A stretch of DNA of 64,000 nucleotides, taken from positions 1,272,001 to 1,336,000 of the forward strand of contig NZ_CP124535.1 in NCBI RefSeq assembly GCF_029953595.1, written 5' to 3'. The notes under the pieces were generated by a model that worked only from the letters and a program-made list of their open reading frames with translations, made no database searches and had not been told where the DNA came from. The position numbers and the translations under genes are program-made. This document shows, in pieces, positions 1 through 7,858 of the stretch (position 1 is the stretch's first letter; each line of letters starts with the position of its first letter). This stretch comes from Fuscovulum ytuae (GTDB taxonomy: Bacteria > Pseudomonadota > Alphaproteobacteria > Rhodobacterales > Rhodobacteraceae).

Positions 1-545
1 GCCACCCCGAACAGGACGAACAGCTTCGTATGCGCCCAATCCGGCTGCCCGAATTCCCAGAAGGCCCCGCCGATCGTGTAAATCCCCGCCGCCGCCATGT
101 TGACGGAACAAAAACCCCCATGCGCGGCATAATTCGGCGTGCCAAACTGTTGCGCCCACCAGCCCGTGAAAGACTGGCTCTGATCCCGCCCGGTAAAGAA
201 GGCAAGCGTCTCCGGCGCTTCCTCCCGCAACGGCTTTAGCCATGACACCGCCGTCTCCAGCGCCTCTTCCCAGGAAATCTCCTCAAACGCCCCGGATCCA
301 CGCGGCCCCACCCGCCGCAGCGGTGCGCGCAGTCGTGACGGCGCCGTCACCTGCATGATGCCGCTCGCCCCCTTGGCGCAAAGCACGCCCTTGTTCACCG
401 GATGGTCGCGGTTCCCTTCGATATAGGTGACCTTGCCCGATGTCAGATGCACGTTGATCCCGCAGCGGCAGGCGCACATGTAGCAGGTGGTCTTCTTCAC
501 CTCGTCCGACACTTTCGGCGATGTCTCCACCTTCGGCTGCCCCAT
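1..545 (-). CDS. soeA: SoeA-like molybdopterin oxidoreductase, N-terminal part (probable sulfite dehydrogenase catalytic subunit)
   Basis: Only the first 181 residues are in the window; the gene runs off the left edge. They read as the N-terminus of a bis-MGD molybdenum oxidoreductase. A [4Fe-4S] motif C-x2-C-x3-C begins at Cys21 (CYMCACRC), and a fourth Cys follows in KGVLCAKG. There is no Tat signal, so the protein is probably cytoplasmic. The ATG shares one base with the ackA stop (TGATG), so translation is coupled to the taurine operon. In roseobacters the cytoplasmic sulfite dehydrogenase SoeABC is encoded directly downstream of xsc and pta, and SoeA has this type of start. The position makes oxidation of Xsc-derived sulfite the best guess. 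A formate dehydrogenase-like enzyme is the alternative; soeB and soeC should lie just outside the window. Confidence 0.75.
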   Translation of the reverse strand, partial: MGQPKVETSPKVSDEVKKTTCYMCACRCGINVHLTSGKVTYIEGNRDHPVNKGVLCAKGASGIMQVTAPSRLRAPLRRVGPRGSGAFEEISWEEALETAVSWLKPLREEAPETLAFFTGRDQSQSFTGWWAQQFGTPNYAAHGGFCSVNMAAAGIYTIGGAFWEFGQPDWAHTKLFVLFGV

Positions 546-1702
546 CACGCCTCTCCCGTCTGCTCGGCGGCCTGCACCTGCATGGCCTCCATGGCAATCT
601 GCCGTTCCTCTTCCGCCGCGACGATCCAGACGGCAACCCCCGCGCCCTCTGAATGCAGCACCGTCGCGCCCTGCGCATTCGCGCTTTCGTCGAACTCTAC
701 GCCAGCAAAACGCAAACCCCGAAGGATTTCCGCCCGCACCTCCGCATCATTCTCGCCAATCCCGCCCGTGAAGGCCACCGCATCAAGGCCCCCCATCGCC
801 GCGATCAGGCTGCCTGCATGGCGCACCGCCCAATAGCAGAAATGCGCCAGCGCGAACCGCGCCTCCGCCGTCCCCGCCCGGTGCAGCGCGCGCATATCCG
901 ACGCGCCACCAAGGCCCAAAAGCCCGCTCTCCCGGTTCAGGATGCGCCCTGCCCCCGCAATCCCATGCACCTCAGCCAGTCTCAGAACGGCATTCCCGTC
1001 AATCCCCCCGGCCCGCGTCCCCATGGTCAGCCCATCCAAGGGCGAATAGCCCATCGTGCTGGCCACCGACCGCCCACCAAGGATTGCGCAAGCCGATGCC
1101 CCATTGCCCAAATGGAACGCAAGAAGCCGTTTGGGAACACCATTCCCAGCCATTTCTTGCACTTTTCGAACAAGTGAGGCGTAACTGATCCCGTGAAACC
1201 CATAGCGCCGCAGGCCCAGCGCCTCGGCCTCGGCAGGCAGGGCATAGCGCGCCGCCACCTCGGGCATCCCGGCATGGAAAGCCGTGTCAAAACTCGCATA
1301 TTGCGGCAGATCGGGGGCCAGCCGCGCCAGCGCGCGGATCGCCGTCAGGTTCGCCGGATTGTGCAAAGGCGCCAGCGGCACACAGGCCTCCACCTGCGTC
1401 AGCAGGCCCTCCGTCACCCGGGCAGGTGCCACCAGCGCCGCCCCCCCATGCACCACCCGGTGCGCCGCCGCCGTCAGCGCGGCGACAGGAATGCCCGCCT
1501 CTTCCATCCCCTCAAAGACCAAGGCCAGCGCCGTCGCATGATCCGCCACCGGGCGCGGCCCGACCAGAGGCCCCACCTCTACCCGCGCGGCCGGCCCGCC
1601 GATCTCGGTCACCCGGCCCGCCAACACCTCGCGCAAGCCCGCGTCAAAGACCGCGACCTTCAGGCTGGACGACCCCGCATTGACGACCAGAACCAAGCTC
1701 AC
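545..1702 (-). CDS. ackA: Acetate kinase
   Basis: A protein of 385 residues, the usual length for acetate kinase. It catalyses acetyl phosphate + ADP to acetate + ATP. Visible signatures are the N-terminal phosphate-binding VVNAGSSSLK, HRVVHGG, the active-site FDTAFH, RRYGFHGISY, FHLGNGAS, TMGYSPLDGLTMGTRAG and the C-terminal FTGGIGEN. The start is GTG at 1702. It overlaps the permease stop by four bases (GTGA), and its own stop overlaps the soeA start, so it is inside a translationally coupled operon. The long in-frame upstream extension is only antisense-type reading through tauE. In this position most taurine degraders carry pta. Here the Xsc product acetyl phosphate would give ATP and acetate, which must then be reactivated elsewhere. 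Confidence 0.95.
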   Translation of the reverse strand: MSLVLVVNAGSSSLKVAVFDAGLREVLAGRVTEIGGPAARVEVGPLVGPRPVADHATALALVFEGMEEAGIPVAALTAAAHRVVHGGAALVAPARVTEGLLTQVEACVPLAPLHNPANLTAIRALARLAPDLPQYASFDTAFHAGMPEVAARYALPAEAEALGLRRYGFHGISYASLVRKVQEMAGNGVPKRLLAFHLGNGASACAILGGRSVASTMGYSPLDGLTMGTRAGGIDGNAVLRLAEVHGIAGAGRILNRESGLLGLGGASDMRALHRAGTAEARFALAHFCYWAVRHAGSLIAAMGGLDAVAFTGGIGENDAEVRAEILRGLRFAGVEFDESANAQGATVLHSEGAGVAVWIVAAEEERQIAMEAMQVQAAEQTGEA

Positions 1703-2439
1703 AGCAGCGCCTTCACCAGACCCATCCCCGCCAGCCCCGCCAGCAGAAGGATAGCAAACCGCCGGAAATCCTGCGGATCGGTGTTCAGGAAATGCCGCCC
1801 CCCCAGCCAGTTCCCCAAGAATGTCAAAGGCAGCGCGATCAGCGATGCCCAGAGCGTGTCCCAACTCACCAGCCCCGCATACCAGTAAAGCGGCGCGGAA
1901 TAGAGGTCGAGCAGCGGGAAATACGCAATCAACGTCGCCCGGAACACCGCCGCCCGCATCGGTTGCGCCGCGAAATAGGCCGCGATCGGAAGCCCTCCCA
2001 TCCCCGGCGCATTCGCCAGACCCGAGATCACCCCCATCCCCAGATTGGAAAGACCCCGCGCCTCGCCCGCCAGCCGCCACCCGGCCAACAGAACCCCGCA
2101 CATGCACAGCACATAGGCCGAAATCACCGCCCGCGCCGCATCTTCGGAAATCCCCGTCAACAGCCACAGACCCAGCGGCAGCCCCACCGCCGCGCCGGCC
2201 AAAAGCAGGCCCACCCGCCGCCAATCCACATCGCCCGATATGCCCCGCGCGGCCTGCAGGCTCATCGCGGTCTCAAGGATCACCACCACCGCCACCATGT
2301 TCAGCGGGTTCATCACAAGGGATGACGCCGCAATCACCATGGCCGAATAGCCAAAGCCCGAATAGCCCCGGATGAAGGCGGCGCCCAGCACGGCCACCGC
2401 CATCCAGACCGTCCCGACAAGGGACAGATCAAAGGGCAT
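1699..2439 (-). CDS. tauE: TauE/SafE-family sulfite/sulfonate exporter
   Basis: A 246-residue integral membrane protein with about eight hydrophobic segments and the early glycine-rich AAFIRGYSGFGYSA motif typical of the TauE/SafE (DUF81) family. A second family-like stretch, ANAPGMGGLPIA, lies in the middle. I place the ATG at 2439, where it shares one base with the xsc stop (TGATG); a TTG one codon earlier is less likely. Members next to xsc are thought to export sulfite released from sulfoacetaldehyde. Encoded between xsc and ackA, it gives the cell an export route for sulfite beside oxidation by the SoeA-like enzyme. The transported ion cannot be proved from sequence. Confidence 0.85.
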   Translation of the reverse strand: MPFDLSLVGTVWMAVAVLGAAFIRGYSGFGYSAMVIAASSLVMNPLNMVAVVVILETAMSLQAARGISGDVDWRRVGLLLAGAAVGLPLGLWLLTGISEDAARAVISAYVLCMCGVLLAGWRLAGEARGLSNLGMGVISGLANAPGMGGLPIAAYFAAQPMRAAVFRATLIAYFPLLDLYSAPLYWYAGLVSWDTLWASLIALPLTFLGNWLGGRHFLNTDPQDFRRFAILLLAGLAGMGLVKALL

Positions 2440-4214
2440 CAAACGACCTGCGCGCGCATATCCGCCTTGCTGATCCCGGCCACCGCGACAGGCTTCTTCA
2501 TCGCATCCCGCCGGAACGGCTCGCCCAGTTCCTGATTGATCAGCGCCTCGACCAGCGTGGTCTTGCCATGGACCATCTGATCCTCAACCGCCTTGGCCAA
2601 AGCGTCCCGCAATTCCTCCATCGTCCGCGCCTGCACGCCCTGCAACCCGCAGGCCTTGGCAATCCCGGCGTAACTCACCTGTGTATCCAATTCCGTCCCC
2701 ACGAAATTGTCGTCATACCACAGGGTCGAATTCCGCTTCTCCGCGCCCCATTGGTAATTGCGGAACACCACCATGGTGATGGCAGGCCATTCCGGCCGCC
2801 CGATGGCGGTCAGTTCGGTCACAGCAATCCCAAAGGCCCCATCGCCCGCGAACCCCACCACAGGCACATCCGGGCAGGCAATCTTCGCGCCCACGATCGA
2901 CGGCAGACCGTATCCGCAAGGACCAAACAGCCCCGGTGCCAGATATTTCCGCCCCGCTTCAAAGGTCGGATAGGCATTCCCGATGGCACAATTGTTCCCG
3001 ATGTCGGACGAGATAATCGCCTCTTTCGGCAACGCGCTCTGGATGGCGCGCCACGCCATGCGCGGGCTCATCCAATCGGGCTTGGCCGCCCGCGCGCGTT
3101 CGTTCCAAGTGGTGCCCGGATCGTCATCCTCATGATCCATCGACGCCAATTGCTGCGCCCAACGGCTCTTCGTCGTGGCAATCAGGTCAAGCCGGGCCTG
3201 CCGCCCCGCTTCCCCGGCATTGGAAGCCAGCTTCGCCATAATCCCCTCGGCCACCTTCTTGGCATCGCCAACGATGCCCACCGTGACCCGCTTCGTCAGC
3301 CCGATCCGCGCCGGGTTGATGTCCACCTGAATGATCTTCGCATCCTTCGGCCAGTAGTCGAGGCCATAGCCCGGCAGCGTCGAAAACGGATTAAGCCGCG
3401 TGCCCAGCGCCAACACCACATCGGCCTGTTTGATCAGCTCCATCCCTGCCTTGGACCCGTTATATCCCAAAGGCCCCGCAAACAGCGGATGGCTGCCCGG
3501 GAAGGCGTCATTATGCTGATACCCAACGCAGACCGGGGCCGACAACCGCTCGGCCAGCGCCATAGAGGCCGGGATCGCCCCGCCGATCACCACGCCCGCC
3601 CCGTTCAGGATGACCGGGAACTTGGCAGAGGACAGCAGCGCCGCCGCCTCGGCCATCGCGGCCTCTCCGCCTGCGGGCCGTTCGAATTCCACCACCGCGG
3701 GCAGGTCGATATCGATGACTTGCGTGAAATAATCCCGCGGCATGTTGATCTGCGCAGGGGCCGAATGGCGCTTGGCGTTCAGGATCACGCGGTTCAGAAC
3801 CTCGGCCACGCGGTTCGGGTCGCGCACCTCCTCCTGATAGCAGACCATGTCCTTGAACAGCGCCATCTGCTCCACTTCCTGAAACCCGCCCTGCCCGATG
3901 GTCCGGTTCGCCGCCTGCGGCGTCACCAAAAGAAGCGGCGTATGGTTCCAATAGGCGGTTTTCACGGCGGTCACGAAATTGGTGATGCCGGGGCCATTCT
4001 GCGCGATCATCATGCACATCCGGCCAGAGGCGCGCGTAAAGCCATCCGCCATCATCCCGCCCGATCCCTCATGCGCGCAGTCCCAGAAGGTGATGCCCGC
4101 CTGCGGGAACAGATCGGAAATCGGCATGAAGGCCGATCCGATGATGCCAAAGGCATTGTCGATGCCATGCATCTGCAACACCTTCACGAAAGCCTCTTCC
4201 GTCGTCATCCGCAT
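2439..4214 (-). CDS. xsc: Sulfoacetaldehyde acetyltransferase (ThDP-dependent)
   Basis: A thiamine-diphosphate enzyme of 591 residues converting sulfoacetaldehyde + phosphate to acetyl phosphate + sulfite, the desulfonating step of taurine catabolism. The N-terminal PYR domain holds FGIIGSAFMPISD and FWDCAHEGSGGMMADG. The C-terminal PP domain has the ThDP-binding GDGAFGIAVTEL followed by the NYQWGAEK segment. The length fits the Xsc family. I chose the ATG at 4214 (MRMTTEEAF) because AAGGAGA stands at good spacing and the family begins this way; an upstream in-frame ATG adds six odd residues. It is first gene of the coupled unit xsc-tauE-ackA-soeA. Its 363-bp upstream gap holds two probable TauR boxes, a -10-like sequence and copy A of the 72-bp element. 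Confidence 0.96.
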   Translation of the reverse strand: MRMTTEEAFVKVLQMHGIDNAFGIIGSAFMPISDLFPQAGITFWDCAHEGSGGMMADGFTRASGRMCMMIAQNGPGITNFVTAVKTAYWNHTPLLLVTPQAANRTIGQGGFQEVEQMALFKDMVCYQEEVRDPNRVAEVLNRVILNAKRHSAPAQINMPRDYFTQVIDIDLPAVVEFERPAGGEAAMAEAAALLSSAKFPVILNGAGVVIGGAIPASMALAERLSAPVCVGYQHNDAFPGSHPLFAGPLGYNGSKAGMELIKQADVVLALGTRLNPFSTLPGYGLDYWPKDAKIIQVDINPARIGLTKRVTVGIVGDAKKVAEGIMAKLASNAGEAGRQARLDLIATTKSRWAQQLASMDHEDDDPGTTWNERARAAKPDWMSPRMAWRAIQSALPKEAIISSDIGNNCAIGNAYPTFEAGRKYLAPGLFGPCGYGLPSIVGAKIACPDVPVVGFAGDGAFGIAVTELTAIGRPEWPAITMVVFRNYQWGAEKRNSTLWYDDNFVGTELDTQVSYAGIAKACGLQGVQARTMEELRDALAKAVEDQMVHGKTTLVEALINQELGEPFRRDAMKKPVAVAGISKADMRAQVV

Positions 4215-4264
4215 GTGCCGTCTCCTTGGCAATCCTTATCGGCCCCACAAGGCCGCTTTGCCCC

Positions 4265-4324
4265 CTTCTACCCCTCCGCCACCCCGTGGCCTTAGGGCCA
4301 GAAAGCAAGGCCACTTAAGTCCAG
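4265..4324 (-). promoter_or_regulatory. Probable TauR boxes and promoter of xsc
   Basis: On the minus strand two direct repeats, CTGGACTTAA (4315-4324) and CTGGCCCTAA (4292-4301), start 23 bp apart, upstream of the xsc ATG. A -10-like TAGAAG (4265-4270) follows the second box, placing the -35 region inside it. To my recollection, CTGGACTTAA is the repeat reported as the TauR target upstream of tpa in Rhodobacter capsulatus. The arrangement is that of a MocR-type activator binding two helical turns apart and touching RNA polymerase. The -10 assignment is tentative. Confidence 0.65.
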
Positions 4325-4364
4325 TTCGCCTGCCCCCGCCCGACAGCCCCTCACGCCCCATTAA

Positions 4365-4436
4365 GGTTAACGCGCCCCAACCTCAGCGCGCGTGCCCACA
4401 GTTTGCGGCACAAAACCCGGCACAGAACAGGGCACA
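4365..4436 (+). repeat. 72-bp dispersed intergenic element, copy A
   Basis: The element begins GGTTAACG. After a spacer that puts CGTGCC exactly 26 bp from its start, it continues CGTGCCCACAG, TTTGCGGCACAAAACCC, GGCACAGAACAG and GGCACA. The core is three imperfect 12-bp units GGCACAAAACNN. Two more copies exist in the window with the same 26-bp offset. This copy is upstream of xsc, about 40 bp beyond its TauR boxes. It also sits downstream of tauR. The 10-mer TTAAGGTTAA (4361-4370) overlaps its start. No coding function is visible. Confidence 0.8.
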
Positions 4437-4577
4437 GCCCTTGCCCCCTGATGCCGAAAATAAACACAGCGCCCGCAATCACTTGCAACCCGCCCCGCAG
4501 ATTTTCTGTCTGAATGATTTCCTCGGGGGGGCCGGGGGCAAGGCACCCCCGGTCCAACGCCAGCCACCCGTGCCGCC

Positions 4578-6038
4578 TCACCCCTCGCGCATCGCCTGCG
4601 CCACCAGCGCGATCCCGTCCGGGATCTTGCCCACCGGGATCGAACTATAGGCCAGCCGATAGAAGTTCCGCCGCTCCGTGCCGGGGTGAAAGAACACCCG
4701 CCCCGGCTCGATCAGCACGCCCTCCCGCCGCAACCGCAGCGCCAGCGTCTCGGTATCCACTCCCTCCGGCGCCTCCATCCAAAAGGACGACCCGCCAAAT
4801 CCCCCCTGCCCCGCCACCCGCAACCCGTGCAGCGCAATCGCCTCCTCCATCGCCTTGCGCCGCTTGGCGAAGGCCGCCTTCATCCGGTTCACCAACGCAT
4901 CGTAATGTCCCAGCGAAAGAAAATGCGCCGCCGTCCGCTGCAACTGCCCCGGCGGATGGCGCAAGACCTGCGCGCGCAGCGCCCGCGCCTCGCGGATGAA
5001 CGGCTCCGGTCCCACCAGCCAGCCAAGGCGCAGCCCGGGAAAGATCGACTTGGAAAACGACCCCGCATGCACAACCCGCCCCCCGGAATCGAGGCTCTTG
5101 ATCGATGGCGAAACGGGCGTCAGGAAACTCATCTCGAACTCGTAATCATCTTCCACCACAAGGAAATTCCGCTCCTCCGCCGCCCGCAACAGCGCCGTGC
5201 GCCGCGCCACGGGCATGGTGGCATTGGTCGGGCTTTGGTGGCTTGCCGTGGTAAAGACCACATCCACGCCCTCGGGCAGGCTGTCCACCGACAGCCCCCC
5301 CTCATCCACCGCCACCGGCGTCACCCGCGCCCCGGCCTGCGCCACCATCGCGCGGAACCCCGGATAGCCGGGGTTCTCCACCACCGCATGACCGCCGGGC
5401 CGCAACAGGACCTGCGCCGCCAGCCACAGCGCATTCTGCGCGCCCATCGTGACCAGTACCTCCGCAGGCCGCGCCTCAATCCCCCGGCGCGGCAGGATGT
5501 TGCGCAACAGATATTCGATGAGCAGCGGATCATCCCGCTCATAGCGATCCGCCGTCAGCGTCTCGAACTCCCGCCGCCCCAAAGCCTGCAAGGCGCAAAG
5601 CCGCCAATTCTGATGGTCAAACAGCGCAGGGTCCGCCTGCCCATAGATGAAAGGATAGGGATAGGCGCGCCAATCCTCGGGCCGCTCCACCCGCTCCATC
5701 CTTGAAAACCGCCCGGCGCAAAGCGACTCCCAATCCACCGTGCCGGTGGCCTGCGGTGCAGGACGGAATTCCGGCTGCACCGGCACCCCCTCGCTCACGA
5801 AATAGCCCGACCGCCCCCGCGCCGTCAGGTAATCCGCCGCCACCAATTCGGTATAGGCCAGCGTCACGGTGATCCGGCTCACCCCCAGATGCGCCGCCAA
5901 GCCGCGCGACGAGGGCATCTTCTCCCCCGCCCGAAACCGCCCCGTCAGGATGCCATCCGCCACCATCGCACGGATGCGCTGCTGTAGCGTCCCGCTCACC
6001 CCCTCAGCCAGATAGAAACGCTCCACAGGTATCGCCAT
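4578..6038 (-). CDS. tauR: TauR, MocR-type (GntR/aminotransferase fusion) regulator of taurine catabolism
   Basis: A protein of 486 residues. An N-terminal GntR winged helix (about residues 10-80; RAGEKMPSSRGLAAHLGVSR) is joined to a class I aminotransferase-like domain. The PLP-binding lysine is Lys330 in AGSFSKSIFPGLRLGW. This is the MocR architecture, in which the aminotransferase fold senses an effector amine. Neighbours are tpa and xsc, so it is assigned as TauR, which activates these genes with taurine in Rhodobacter capsulatus. The ATG at 6038 has AGGTCC just upstream, and box-like repeats lie immediately before it on the opposite strand, suggesting autoregulation. It lies in tandem with tpa and is separated from it by a strong hairpin. 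Confidence 0.92.
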   Translation of the reverse strand: MAIPVERFYLAEGVSGTLQQRIRAMVADGILTGRFRAGEKMPSSRGLAAHLGVSRITVTLAYTELVAADYLTARGRSGYFVSEGVPVQPEFRPAPQATGTVDWESLCAGRFSRMERVERPEDWRAYPYPFIYGQADPALFDHQNWRLCALQALGRREFETLTADRYERDDPLLIEYLLRNILPRRGIEARPAEVLVTMGAQNALWLAAQVLLRPGGHAVVENPGYPGFRAMVAQAGARVTPVAVDEGGLSVDSLPEGVDVVFTTASHQSPTNATMPVARRTALLRAAEERNFLVVEDDYEFEMSFLTPVSPSIKSLDSGGRVVHAGSFSKSIFPGLRLGWLVGPEPFIREARALRAQVLRHPPGQLQRTAAHFLSLGHYDALVNRMKAAFAKRRKAMEEAIALHGLRVAGQGGFGGSSFWMEAPEGVDTETLALRLRREGVLIEPGRVFFHPGTERRNFYRLAYSSIPVGKIPDGIALVAQAMREG

Positions 6039-6070
6039 CTGGACCTATCCCCCCTTCGGTCTGGCCATAA
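6039..6070 (+). promoter_or_regulatory. TauR-like direct repeats abutting the tauR start codon
   Basis: CTGGACCTAT (6039-6048) and CTGGCCATAA (6061-6070) lie on the plus strand 22 bp apart, directly next to the tauR ATG. They point away from tauR. They match the boxes upstream of xsc and tpa in sequence and spacing, but no plus-strand gene follows. Binding here would block tauR transcription, so autorepression is the simplest reading. An alternative is a remnant of an ancestral divergent tauR/tpa promoter. Confidence 0.5.
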
Positions 6071-6158
6071 GGCGCGCCCCTCCGGCGGGCGTCAAGCCCG
6101 GCCTCACCGTGGCATGGGGGGCTGTCTGCCCCCCACGGCCCTGCGGGCCTCCCCCCGA

Positions 6159-6223
6159 GAGTATTTTTCCCAAGATGAAGCCAAAGCCCTGCACCTTGCC
6201 CCTTCATCTTGGCCCAAATACTC
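6159..6223. repeat. Long imperfect inverted repeat with CTTGGCCCAAATACTC arm
   Basis: Arms 6159-6180 and 6202-6223 are complementary over 22 bases with three central mismatches (TTC against GGG) and a 21-base loop. The right arm reads CTTCATCTTGGCCCAAATACTC, followed by six A. The sequence CTTGGCCCAAATACTC recurs at 62595-62610 and, degenerate, at 62474-62489, so this is a dispersed repeat present here as a facing pair. On RNA it would form a strong hairpin. It lies between tauR and tpa, beyond the tpa terminator. Confidence 0.7.
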
Positions 6224-6275
6224 AAAAAATCTCAAAGCCGAAGCGCGGCACGCGCGCAGGCGCCGCAAAAGACAT

Positions 6276-6303
6276 GCGCGGCCCCCTCTTCCGGGGGCCG
6301 CGC
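6276..6303 (-). terminator. Hairpin terminator after tpa
   Basis: A perfect 11-bp stem GCGCGGCCCCC / GGGGGCCGCGC with a six-base loop TCTTCC lies 27 bp downstream of the tpa stop. On the minus strand it is followed by ATGTCTTTTG, a short T-rich tract. It probably reduces read-through from tpa into tauR, making tauR a separate transcription unit. Confidence 0.6.
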
Positions 6304-6329
6304 GCATTAACCTTAACCGCAGTTGAAGA

Positions 6330-7712
6330 TCAGCCGAAAACGCGGGTCAACGCGCTGTCGATGGCCCCGGTGATGTGGTCGATGTCATCCTTCGTGGCAA
6401 TCAGCGCGGGCGACAGGCAGAGCGTGTTGTTCAGCCCCGGCAGGCTGCGGTTCGTGGCCCCGATGATCACGCCCTGCGCCATGCAATCGGCCACCACTGC
6501 CTGCACTTTCTTTTCATCCGCAGGTTCCTTGGTCGCCCGATCCGCCACCAACTCGGCCCCCAGGAACAACCCCTTGCCGCGCACATCCCCGATGACCTTG
6601 TGCTTTTCCATCAGGGCCTGAAGATTGCCAAGGCAATAGTCGCCCATCTTCACCGTGTTCTCCAAAAGCCCTTCCCGCTCGATGATGTTCATATTCTCAA
6701 GCGCCGCCGCAGGCCCGCTCGTGCAGCCCCCGAAGGTGGAAATGTCGCGGAAATAGCTCATCGGATCGGTCGGGTCGTCCTTGAACATCTCAAAGACCCG
6801 CTCGGTCGTCACCGTGCAGGAGATGGCGGCGTAACCAGAGGCCACGCCTTTCGCCATGGTCACGAAATCGGGCTGGATGCCGTAATGCTGATAGCCGAAC
6901 CACGTCCCCGTCCGGCCCACGCCGCAGACAACCTCGTCGATGGCCAGAAGGATATCGTATTTCTTGCAGATTTCCTGCACCCGCTCCCAATACCCCTTCG
7001 GCGGCACGATCACGCCGCCGCCGGCGGTGACGGGTTCAAGGATCAGGCAGCCCACCGTATCGGGGCCCTCGCGCAGGATCACCTCTTCGATGGCATCCGC
7101 GGCGCGCTCGCCATAGTTCTCCACATCCCATTGCTTGCGGTATTCAAGGCAATGCGGCACCCGCACGAAGCCATCCGGGAAGGGGCCATATTGCATCGCC
7201 CGCTGGTCCTGACCGGCGCTGGCCAGTGCCGCGATCGTGGTCCCGTGGTAATCGCGATCCCGATACAGGATCTTCCACTTCTTCCCGCCATGGTGGCGAT
7301 GCGCGATCTGGCGCACCATCTTATAGACCTTCTCATTCGCCTCGGAGCCCGAGTTCGAATAATAGACCCGCGTCATCCCCGGCATCTTCTCGATCAGCCG
7401 CTGGGCAAAGATCGCCCCCGGAACCGACCCCGCCGCGCCTGCGAAATAGTTCATCTTGATCAGCTGGTCGCGCACCGCATTGGCGATGCTTTCCCGGCCA
7501 TAGCCCACATTCACCGTCCAGACCCCGCCCGACACGGCATCGATATGCTCTTTGCCCTTGGCGTCCCAGACCTTCATCCCCTTGCCTTCGACGATCACGC
7601 GCGGATCGACCCCGGCATCATATTGCTTGTGCTGGCTCAGGTGATGCCAGACATGGGCGCGGTCGGCCTCGACCACTTCCGAGATATCGTTGAAACGGTC
7701 CAACCCTTCCAT
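6330..7712 (-). CDS. tpa: Taurine--pyruvate aminotransferase
   Basis: A class III (omega) aminotransferase of 460 residues that converts taurine + pyruvate to sulfoacetaldehyde + alanine. Visible marks are SNSGSEANEKVYKMVRQ for the cofactor phosphate, DYHGTT, LAIDEVVCGVGRTG with Asp259, and the Schiff-base Lys288 in VTMAKGVASGYA. The start ATG at 7712 is preceded by AAAGGA at seven bases. Other omega-aminotransferases share these motifs, but the linkage with tauR and xsc makes Tpa the clear choice. The gene stands alone: a probable TauR-controlled promoter lies upstream and a hairpin terminator downstream. Confidence 0.93.
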   Translation of the reverse strand: MEGLDRFNDISEVVEADRAHVWHHLSQHKQYDAGVDPRVIVEGKGMKVWDAKGKEHIDAVSGGVWTVNVGYGRESIANAVRDQLIKMNYFAGAAGSVPGAIFAQRLIEKMPGMTRVYYSNSGSEANEKVYKMVRQIAHRHHGGKKWKILYRDRDYHGTTIAALASAGQDQRAMQYGPFPDGFVRVPHCLEYRKQWDVENYGERAADAIEEVILREGPDTVGCLILEPVTAGGGVIVPPKGYWERVQEICKKYDILLAIDEVVCGVGRTGTWFGYQHYGIQPDFVTMAKGVASGYAAISCTVTTERVFEMFKDDPTDPMSYFRDISTFGGCTSGPAAALENMNIIEREGLLENTVKMGDYCLGNLQALMEKHKVIGDVRGKGLFLGAELVADRATKEPADEKKVQAVVADCMAQGVIIGATNRSLPGLNNTLCLSPALIATKDDIDHITGAIDSALTRVFG

Positions 7713-7771
7713 GGGTGCGTCCTTTCATGAAATGCAGCAGGCCCCGGCAAAAGGCGGGGGCGATCCCTGCC

Positions 7772-7830
7772 ATAATCCTCTACCGCAGCCCGCGCCGATA
7801 GGGCCAGAGAGAAAGTCGCCATAAGGCCAG
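7772..7830 (-). promoter_or_regulatory. Probable TauR boxes and promoter of tpa
   Basis: Minus-strand direct repeats CTGGCCTTAT (7821-7830) and CTGGCCCTAT (7798-7807) start 23 bp apart. The proximal box is 86 bp from the tpa ATG, close to the 78 bp seen for xsc. A -10-like GATTAT (7772-7777) begins 31 bases from the start of the proximal box, again comparable with xsc. This supports a common TauR activation geometry. The rest of the 514-bp gap to 8227 holds copy B of the 72-bp element and the leader of the next gene. Confidence 0.6.
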
Positions 7831-7858
7831 ATGCGCGCGACTCACCAAGGCATAGATT

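Noticed and set aside
545-2224. 559-residue open frame covering ackA with a long N-terminal extension
   Set aside because: The extension is the shadow of tauE in another frame; acetate kinase starts at GTG 1702 with a GTGA overlap.
2568-4295. 575-codon open frame on the plus strand
   Set aside because: Lies antisense to xsc, is Arg/His/Pro-rich and has no recognisable motif; high-GC shadow.
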